Origin: Leishmania martiniquensis
Taxonomy: Eukaryota > Euglenozoa > Kinetoplastea > Trypanosomatida > Trypanosomatidae
Direction of reading: 5' to 3'
DNA length: 64,000 nucleotides
Assembly: GCF_017916325.1 (NCBI RefSeq)
Contig: NC_090148.1
Span: 26,001-90,000, forward strand
Both the position numbers and the translations under genes were made by a program. Positions 57,268 to 64,000 of the stretch are shown in pieces. Position 1 is the first letter of the stretch; the number at the start of each line of letters is the position of its first letter. The notes beneath the pieces were generated by a model, which saw only the letters and a program-made list of their open reading frames with translations, did no database searches and was not told the DNA's origin.

Positions 57268-59320
57268 GATGGCGACGAATGTGGCGCGGGCGTTCGTGCG
57301 GAAAAAAGATGTGCTCGTGTGGGAGGGGGAAAGGGACTGTGGCGCGGGCGATGACCAATGCGAGCGCACTGGCCGTGTGCGACGGAAACAGAGATAAGCG
57401 TAAGCAAAGTTGTCGCAAAGAGAGAAAGAAGGGGGGAAGAGGGGCAGCGAACGCTGTCGCTCACGCGCACACCTGCGGCAGCACGCAGTTCTGTCGCGGT
57501 GTCATGAGCAGGTGCACCCAGCACCCGCTCCTACACACCCACCTGCATCTCTTGCGCCGGTGCTCAGCCAGCGTGGCCGGTCAAGTGCCGATGAAGCGCA
57601 GCACGGCCCCACCCTCTTGCGACAGCCGTTTAGAGATTCAAGAAGAATGGCACAATCAGCAGCAACAGCAGTGGCACGATCGCCAACCGGACCACCGGCC
57701 GCCGCTATCGCGCGAGGCGACCGATACTTTGCCCACAACTCCTATGTGTGGGCCCTTTCGCTAGGCACACACCTCTATACGCTGAGGAGCCGGCGCTTCT
57801 GCCTCCCCCTCCCCCTCACGCCACCACAGTGAAATGCGGCACCGTCCGTCTACGCTGGATGCTGCGCTACAGAAATAACGAAGCGTGGTTGCCGTTGGGG
57901 CAGCCAAAACCTCAGAGGAAAGTCGCTGAATTCGCTTCCTCCTCTCGGCGAATCCACCGCGCCATACACCCACTGCAACCGCAGTCTGTCTTCCTCTATT
58001 CACACCGCGGCGGAATCGGCGCCGTGCGGGCAAGTGTGCGCGGGATTCCCTCATCCAGGCCGGTCGCGCTCAGCGTCCCCCTCGGGGGCGGAAGCCATGA
58101 GGCCTGGTGCGCGGGTCATTAGGAGCGATGTTGAGGATGTCGAAGACCAGTTGCCATCTTCAAGGCACACACAGCTGGCGTCCGCTTCTGCGGCGCGAAC
58201 ATTTCTTCAAATCGCCCAGCGCGGCGGCGGTCCGCTTTCATGCGCAGCGGCCAGAGGCGAATCCAAACGAGAGGAGCCTGTGACGGGCCGGCGGCGCCGA
58301 CGCATAGGCGCTTGTGCGCGCGCGTGCACCCCCATACCTGGCCGCCCGCCCTCCTCCGCCCGGCGAGGGGCCCGTGCTGAGCCCCACAAACAGCGGCGCC
58401 CACGCCCACGCCTGGCCCCGCCCGCCTCAGCCCCACCGCCGCATTCCCAAGACGGCGGCGGCAAGCCACAGGCGCGGCACCGCCCCGACGTCTTCGCGTG
58501 CTGCGCGATCTGCCGGCAGCAAGGGGGCTGAAGGAATGGGAGAATTCGGCGCTGCCGTGCCTGCTGGCACTGCTGTCCGCAAGGGTGGAGGGCAGCCCCC
58601 GCCCAGTTTAGCGCCCCCCCCCACTGAGAGGGCACGCATGCGGCAGCGCGGCTTGTCATGCGTCCCTGCCCACGTGGGTTCCCCAAAGGGTGTGGGACCC
58701 TCTGCGACGAAGGCGCGGGGCAGAGCAGTTATTTGCCGAGCCCCGCGCTCGGCGAGTCCACCGCGACGGTGTCAATCAGGCGGCCCTGGGCGCCCCCATG
58801 CGAACCCAGCTGTCGCGAATCCTTTTTGGTGTTGGCGAGCGCGGGCGCGACGGTCGTGCGGCAACCGCGTGACTCAGCGGGAAGCGGCCGGGTCTGGGCT
58901 GAACCCCCTCAGCGCCCTTGTAAAAGCGCCGCGGTGCGCTAAGCCATGCGGGCGCGGGCGCGGCGCGTTCGGGCCGCGCCCATCTCGGGGCTTCATTGGC
59001 GCCCAGTTGCCGAGGGGGTAAGGCAAATCCACGGGCAATGATCAGCGCAGCCGGTGGTCTGGAAGCCGGGTGGCTGCGGCTGGCGCCTGTTTTCTACACC
59101 GCCAAGCGGCTGCCACGAGATGATTCGCTTCCCCAGCTCGCAAAGGTTTCCAGTCAGTCTCACAGAAGTTATTCCACGCGCGCTCACCACCGAAGCCGTG
59201 CGGCAGCAGTAGGGGGTGGGAAGGGAGGGGGCAGCAAGCCCCTCTTTGCCCTGATGTATGAGAAGCGCAGCCTTTGGCGAGGCGCTGCGCGGACGCCATC
59301 TATTCAAGCGAGAATACTTT
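57268..59320. other. GC-rich spacer with dispersed-repeat material
   Basis: No intact gene. It includes repeat copy B (57973-58130) followed by a very GC-rich stretch (about 58200-59050), with few pyrimidine tracts and many short broken frames, unlike the CT/GA spacers elsewhere. This looks like accumulated retroposon remnants in the 3' flank of the large gene to its right. Confidence 0.5.
57973..58130 (-). repeat. dispersed repeat, copy B (possible SIDER relic)
   Basis: Inverted and shorter partner of the segment at 28032-28299. The match begins at CTGCAACCGCAG and ends at GAGCGATG, beyond which the two copies differ. It lies in the 3' flank of the large gene at the right edge. Confidence 0.6.
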
Positions 59321-62300
59321 TCATGGGAGCGACGGATCGAGCAGCCGCGGGGACATGGTGAGGCGCAGCCCCTCTAACGGTATCGTTGGATGGTAGCAGC
59401 AGTTGCCCCGTGTGCTGCTCACCCAGGCGTCGCCGTCCCTGTCCGCCTGTGATGCGTCGCGCTTGCGTATCTGAAAAGGGCTTTGCAGCCGCGGCAGGTC
59501 GCCGAGTACACCACCGCCTCGAATGCACAGCGGCTGCGCGAGCTCTTCCGCGTGGCACAGCAGAAGATGGCGTTCAATCAAAAACTGCAGCACCGCCGAC
59601 AGCGCCCGTTGACTCACGACACCGCTCGCCAGTAATCGCGCCTCTAAATCCGCGTGGCGGACCCCTGGTACACGAAGGATGTAGCGGTAGACGGTGTGCA
59701 CGACAAGATGCCACATATACGAGTGCCAGCTGCCGTCCACGTGGTGAAAGATGCTGGGGTACGGCATCAGGCCACCCCCATCATCACCGCTGCGGCTGCC
59801 ATCGTGGAGTGGACTGATGGGCGAAAATAATACGAAAGCGCCGCCACTGAGAGCCTCACGGCACGCCTCGACAGCGCGCTGCTCTACCGCAGTCGGAGGG
59901 CCGTCAATCGGCAGATCCTGCAGGTACGGCGGGTCGCCATAATTGCGGATAGTGCGAGCCGGGTACAGCTGGCGGGTCGTTTCAGCCTCTGCGCGGGCCG
60001 CCAAAACGCTATCCACGCTGTCGTCGCTGCTTTCGCCTGTCCTGTCCATGTCCTCACCGCTTGATGCCTCGCTGCGACCTTTTTCTTCGGGCACGCGCCT
60101 CCGCTTGTGATGCCGACGGCCGCGTTGTCCAGAGAGGGTGTCGCCCATCACAGCGGTGTCGTCGATGTGCGCGCCCTCTGCGCTCCCAGTGCGCTGCCGC
60201 CGCAGAAGCCTTTCGCATGCGACGGCTTCTGCCGGCCACGCCAACTGTGGCAAGGGAAGCCGTGTCATTTTTTCTCGCACCGCGTTCGGCGCCATGGACA
60301 TGCACGCTTGATCCATCGAAGGCTGATGAAGGAGCTCCAGGGGCAATGGCGGTGTGCGCAGCGAGGGCGCCTGCGGACCCACTGTAAGAAGTGCGTTCAG
60401 CTCCGCATGTCCCCAGAGCATCATAGGGCTTTCGCGGCCCCCCGCAACTGACCCGCCCGCGGCATCTGCCTCCAGCGCCCACTGGTGCAGCACAGCCGTG
60501 TTGGCGCACGGGCGTGGTGCTGTGCGCAGTGCGCTGAGCGGCAGAACGTACGGGCTCTGCGCGAGCGACAACTGCGGTACCCGACTGTTCTGCTGTCGCG
60601 ACCGACGGAACACTGGCAGCCGCTGCAGAAATGCGCGCGCGCGCGACACCAGCGATGGTGCGTTGAGCGCCGTCAAGAGGGACCGCGCGACGCCAGCGCG
60701 GTAGTGGGCCTGGTCGCTGAAGAGAATCATGCGCAGTATGTCTGCGACCACCTCGAAGCCAGCCTCCAGCAGCGGTGATGAGGACGGCGGCGTCGAGGGA
60801 GGGGACAAGCGCGTCCCTAGTGCTTGCGAAGACGACGGAGGCAAGGCGCTTCCCGATTGTGCGGATGCGCAACCGGCGGAGGCAGCAGCGGCTTCTGCCA
60901 CTGCCTGTGGTGCGTATACGCTTTCTACCGCCTCCTGAAGCACCTCTGTGGACGAGGCGCGCCGCCGTTGACGCGCTCTGTGGACGGCGTTCGTGCTCCG
61001 CACCGCGCGCAGCGTTTCTGCAAGCACCGCCATGTGCGTTGTCGACGCACTCATGAGTCGATTGTACGCATTCCCACACTGTCCAGCGTTCGTCAGATTG
61101 AACTCCGTCGGGATCGATGCGCCGCCGTATCCGCCGCCACGGAAGGGGCACAGAGGCATCTCGCTGGCCACCACGCCCCTGTGCCGCCGCGCCATCACGG
61201 CCGGCAACGTCGCTGGGACAGAGAAGAGTGGGTGGTGTGAGAGATGCACGCTGCGGCCGCGCAGCACGAGACGCACCACCTCTTCGACACGCGTGACGGG
61301 CGTGAAGTGACGGAATGCGGCCTCCAAAGCCTCCGCCACAGTAAGGCCACAAATCTCCGTGCGGGGGGCTTTGCGGGGACGCTGCAGCGCAACGTGACGG
61401 CCATCGACTGCCGCCCTTGCGGTTGGGGAGGACGCGCCCACCCTCCCATCGACAGGGCTGCGACGCCCGCGCGCAAGTTGGGGCGCAGAGAAGGTGCTGC
61501 TTCGGTTAGATAAGCCCTGAAGCTCTGTGCCATGTCTCACTGCACCGGCGGTGACGTCGCCGAGGCTGGTGCTCCGCCGTGACTCTAGCGATAGTCCACC
61601 GCTTTGGTACAACTGCGCTGCCAGAATGCTTGGGTCCTGCCGCAGCACCTTGGAGAGCGCCACCACTTGCACCACGGCAGCATTCGACTCTAGTGCCAGG
61701 AGGTGCGACGTAAGCCTGCACGGCGGCCGTCCTAAGGCGCTCCAGAACGGGAGCCAGTAGCGCATGCACGCGTAAAGCGACGCAGCAGCGGTAGGCGGAG
61801 CAGACATGAAGTGGTGCGTGTAGCCGTTCACGGTGCACTGCGGCTCTAGAGTGTAGGTGACGTCATCGCATGCCTCGGGTGAGAGGAAGCTGTTGAAGCC
61901 GCCCTGCGCTGAGCAGATGAGGTGACGGTCGTGCAGCCCTTGCAGGCATGCGAAGAGCATCTGCGTTCCCCGCTGCATGCACCATCCATACACGCTAGGT
62001 GGGAGATCACGGAGAGGCGTGGACCAGCCGCATACGCAATCGGCTCTGCCGAGCACACGCCCGAGGTCAGCCTGAGGAAGGCCCACAACGACGACGAAGG
62101 TGCTAAGGGTCATGCGGGCGTACATCTCCCGCACACGCACGCCTTCTGCACCTGCTGCCAGGCACGATGCCGCACCGTTGGCCGGGTAGCGGTAGTGCTG
62201 ATACCAAAGCTCAAGGTGAAGCCGAGACATGCGCTGTACCAAGCTCCGCGCGTAGCCGTTGCGCACCGCCATGACACGATTCACCGCCTTTGTTGCAGCG

Positions 62301-64000
62301 GGATGCACCTCGGCAAGGCGCTCACCCAAGGTGGATCGACGGGCGCCATCCGCCACAGCCGGGAGGCTCTGCAGCACTATGGCCGAGGGAATCGACTTGC
62401 CGCTCGCCGCAGACGGCGGCATTGGCTGCCCCGCGCCCCGCCCCGAAGGCTCAGCAGCGGCTGCAGCCTCAGCATCCAGCACAGCGCGCTTTGCTGTATC
62501 GCTGAGCGTAGCAGAGCGTGTCTCTCCCTCCACGGGCGCCAAGACCACCAGCCCCACGTGCCTCCTTCCGCGCTGGGCCACGGCAGTCGTGTGGACGTAC
62601 TCGAGGCGACGCAGGAACGGCAGGACGCGGCGGTTCAGGGTGGAGACGTCGATGCTCTGCATGAGCCGCGGCACCGACGCCGCGTGGTGCGGCGTAGCCC
62701 GCACAAGCACGTCCAGCACTGTGTTGACTGAGTAGGCGGAGAGGCCTTTGGGAAGACGCGGATCACTGGGTTCGAAGTGAAGCGTGCGAGGCAGCGGCAC
62801 CGGCGCCGTGGCGACTGCGGCATCAGTACTGGTATGGTGTGAGCCGCCATGCTCATCTCCCCTCACTACACTAGCAGCAGTCACCGCAGTGGGGCACCGA
62901 TTTTGCATCGACGGCACCGTCGGGGGCCGCGGCCCGTACACGAGTGTGAGCACCTTGGTGTGCCGCAGCAGCAGATATTGCGTCACCAACGTGCCACGCA
63001 CCTTCGCGTACCTTTCGAGGAAGGCACCGAGGGTCTTGCTGCGCTGCTTGTACGGCACGTGAAATCGTAGACGAGGCACTGCAGCTGTGAGTGACAGCGG
63101 CCGTCGCTCCGCTTCGTGGGCAGCCTGCAGCTCTAGTGCTTGGTTGGCCTCCACACGAAGAACAGCAACCGCCTCCGACTGCTGGCGCCGAGTTGACGGG
63201 TGCGAAAGCAGCGCCTCGGCATGTCCTTGAGCATCCTCCTCCTCTTCCTCATAGTCATCCTCGCCGCTGGCGCTGTCTCTGGCCCCATGCCCCTCATGCT
63301 CCTCCAGATCGAGCTCCTCGGCTGCTCCTCCGCCATCAGGCTCGCGGTCTGCCCGCAAGATCACAGGCGCGGTCACGAGCTGACTCCACACCGCAGCCTC
63401 ATCTTTGCTGGTGGCGTCGTCGCCATGGCCGTCCTCTGCATCGCCGTCGCCCCTACCGCTGCCGCGCGGGTGCGAAGTGCAAGACTGTGGCACTGTCTCT
63501 TCATCACCGCTCTCTTCAGCACCAGCGGGTGCGTGTGCGCACGGCCTCGCGGGGGCAGAGGAGGGCGCTGACGGAGAGGCGGCCGTTACCTGCCGCACAA
63601 GGTCCTCAGAAGGGATGACTAAGCGAAGCCCACGCACGTGGCCGCGCAGCTTGACAGAGGCGACGACAATGCGGAGACCGGCCACGCCCATAAGGCGCCG
63701 TAAATGCATCCGCTCAGTCCTCGAGAAGTCCTCCCAGCGGGTGAGACGGAGACCGTGCGCAGAGAGGATGGAGTGTACAGCGTCCTGCATGAGCAGTCGG
63801 CGCTCAGGAGACTGCTGGACGAGCTGGCGCACCATCTGCAGGTCGAACGTCACGCCAGGGAACGAGGAATCCTCTCGGCGCTTGCGGGCGTAGTAGTGAT
63901 CGAGGGGGTAGTTACGACGACAGCAGCGGTGTTGTTGCAGCGACGGCGTAGATGCCGCTGATGTCGTTGCACTGAGGCCGCCAACACCACCGCTGGTGCA
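59321..64000 (-). CDS. very large winged-helix-type protein, TFIIIC-like (5'-truncated)
   Basis: The reading frame is open from the stop at 59321 to the right edge, giving at least 1560 residues. No in-frame ATG occurs upstream of 63835, and the sequence beyond (YPLDHYYARKRRED) looks protein-like, so the true start probably lies outside. Helical winged-helix-like units appear near 62520-62740 (YSVNTVLDVLVRATPHHAAS onward) and near the C-terminus at 59560-59680 (RHADLEARLLASGVVSQRAL). An acidic stretch lies around 63240-63320 and a basic KRRR nuclear-signal-like segment near 60100. Repeated winged helices, a central YWLPFW region and the great length recall the B-box-binding largest subunit of TFIIIC (GTF3C1/tau138). 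That is a hypothesis; the family is not certain. Confidence 0.75.
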   Translation of the reverse strand, partial: CTSGGVGGLSATTSAASTPSLQQHRCCRRNYPLDHYYARKRREDSSFPGVTFDLQMVRQLVQQSPERRLLMQDAVHSILSAHGLRLTRWEDFSRTERMHLRRLMGVAGLRIVVASVKLRGHVRGLRLVIPSEDLVRQVTAASPSAPSSAPARPCAHAPAGAEESGDEETVPQSCTSHPRGSGRGDGDAEDGHGDDATSKDEAAVWSQLVTAPVILRADREPDGGGAAEELDLEEHEGHGARDSASGEDDYEEEEEDAQGHAEALLSHPSTRRQQSEAVAVLRVEANQALELQAAHEAERRPLSLTAAVPRLRFHVPYKQRSKTLGAFLERYAKVRGTLVTQYLLLRHTKVLTLVYGPRPPTVPSMQNRCPTAVTAASVVRGDEHGGSHHTSTDAAVATAPVPLPRTLHFEPSDPRLPKGLSAYSVNTVLDVLVRATPHHAASVPRLMQSIDVSTLNRRVLPFLRRLEYVHTTAVAQRGRRHVGLVVLAPVEGETRSATLSDTAKRAVLDAEAAAAAEPSGRGAGQPMPPSAASGKSIPSAIVLQSLPAVADGARRSTLGERLAEVHPAATKAVNRVMAVRNGYARSLVQRMSRLHLELWYQHYRYPANGAASCLAAGAEGVRVREMYARMTLSTFVVVVGLPQADLGRVLGRADCVCGWSTPLRDLPPSVYGWCMQRGTQMLFACLQGLHDRHLICSAQGGFNSFLSPEACDDVTYTLEPQCTVNGYTHHFMSAPPTAAASLYACMRYWLPFWSALGRPPCRLTSHLLALESNAAVVQVVALSKVLRQDPSILAAQLYQSGGLSLESRRSTSLGDVTAGAVRHGTELQGLSNRSSTFSAPQLARGRRSPVDGRVGASSPTARAAVDGRHVALQRPRKAPRTEICGLTVAEALEAAFRHFTPVTRVEEVVRLVLRGRSVHLSHHPLFSVPATLPAVMARRHRGVVASEMPLCPFRGGGYGGASIPTEFNLTNAGQCGNAYNRLMSASTTHMAVLAETLRAVRSTNAVHRARQRRRASSTEVLQEAVESVYAPQAVAEAAAASAGCASAQSGSALPPSSSQALGTRLSPPSTPPSSSPLLEAGFEVVADILRMILFSDQAHYRAGVARSLLTALNAPSLVSRARAFLQRLPVFRRSRQQNSRVPQLSLAQSPYVLPLSALRTAPRPCANTAVLHQWALEADAAGGSVAGGRESPMMLWGHAELNALLTVGPQAPSLRTPPLPLELLHQPSMDQACMSMAPNAVREKMTRLPLPQLAWPAEAVACERLLRRQRTGSAEGAHIDDTAVMGDTLSGQRGRRHHKRRRVPEEKGRSEASSGEDMDRTGESSDDSVDSVLAARAEAETTRQLYPARTIRNYGDPPYLQDLPIDGPPTAVEQRAVEACREALSGGAFVLFSPISPLHDGSRSGDDGGGLMPYPSIFHHVDGSWHSYMWHLVVHTVYRYILRVPGVRHADLEARLLASGVVSQRALSAVLQFLIERHLLLCHAEELAQPLCIRGGGVLGDLPRLQSPFQIRKRDASQADRDGDAWVSSTRGNCCYHPTIPLEGLRLTMSPRLLDPSLP

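Noticed and set aside
1..64000. tRNA, rRNA or snRNA genes
   Set aside because: I looked for tRNA-type A/B boxes and GGTTCGA-like loops by eye and found only chance matches inside coding sequence (for example near 62769). A tRNAscan run would settle it.
1..64000. Strand-switch region or centromere-like origin
   Set aside because: All credible genes face the same way, so no divergent or convergent switch lies in the window.

Overview
The window looks like a piece of a trypanosomatid (kinetoplastid) chromosome, most likely Leishmania or a close relative. Every credible gene lies on the minus strand, none needs a cis-intron, and coding regions are GC-rich. The genes are separated by long, low-complexity spacers full of CT/GA tracts and GT/CA microsatellites, as expected for one polycistronic unit processed by trans-splicing at polypyrimidine tracts. 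The protein kinase A regulatory subunit with an N-terminal leucine-rich region is a kinetoplastid form. Species cannot be fixed from sequence alone. Transcription runs right to left, so 3' flanks lie to the left of each gene.

In transcription order: a very large protein, cut by the right window edge, with winged-helix-like segments (TFIIIC-large-subunit-like by inference); a NAA10/ARD1-type N-terminal acetyltransferase; an ALADIN-like WD-repeat nucleoporin; a CCDC42/CFAP73-like axonemal coiled-coil protein; a RING/coiled-coil protein resembling ZIP3/RNF212/HEI10; a Rab5-like GTPase; and a FYVE-finger plus class 3 lipase with an apparently intact Ser-Asp-His triad. Then comes a tandem array of three paralogues with identical predicted proteins, in which the lipase nucleophile serine is glycine. 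It is followed by an unknown 281-residue protein, a TPR-like protein, a divergent MYST acetyltransferase, the PKA regulatory subunit, a phytanoyl-CoA-dioxygenase-like protein with a doubtful iron site, an mL52-like mitoribosomal protein, a kinesin-13-like motor with a zinc-finger tail, a small coiled-coil protein, SURF1, and an unknown 443-residue protein.

The most striking structure is at 29.9-42.0 kb. Three units of about 3.93 kb each carry one dead-nucleophile FYVE-lipase gene. A 221-bp direct repeat lies at the left border of each unit and again, alone, at 41744-41964. This fits amplification by unequal exchange between flanking repeats next to a single-copy paralogue that kept its catalytic serine. 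A second dispersed repeat occurs in opposite orientations near 28.1 kb and 58.0 kb. Both repeats may belong to Leishmania-type short retroposons (SIDER), which could not be tested here.

Several genes are recognisable enzymes or sensors with degenerate key residues: the lipase array, the MYST acetyltransferase, the PhyH-like protein and the cyclic-nucleotide pockets of PKAR. The functional mix is typical of a housekeeping polycistron; the genes do not form a metabolic operon.
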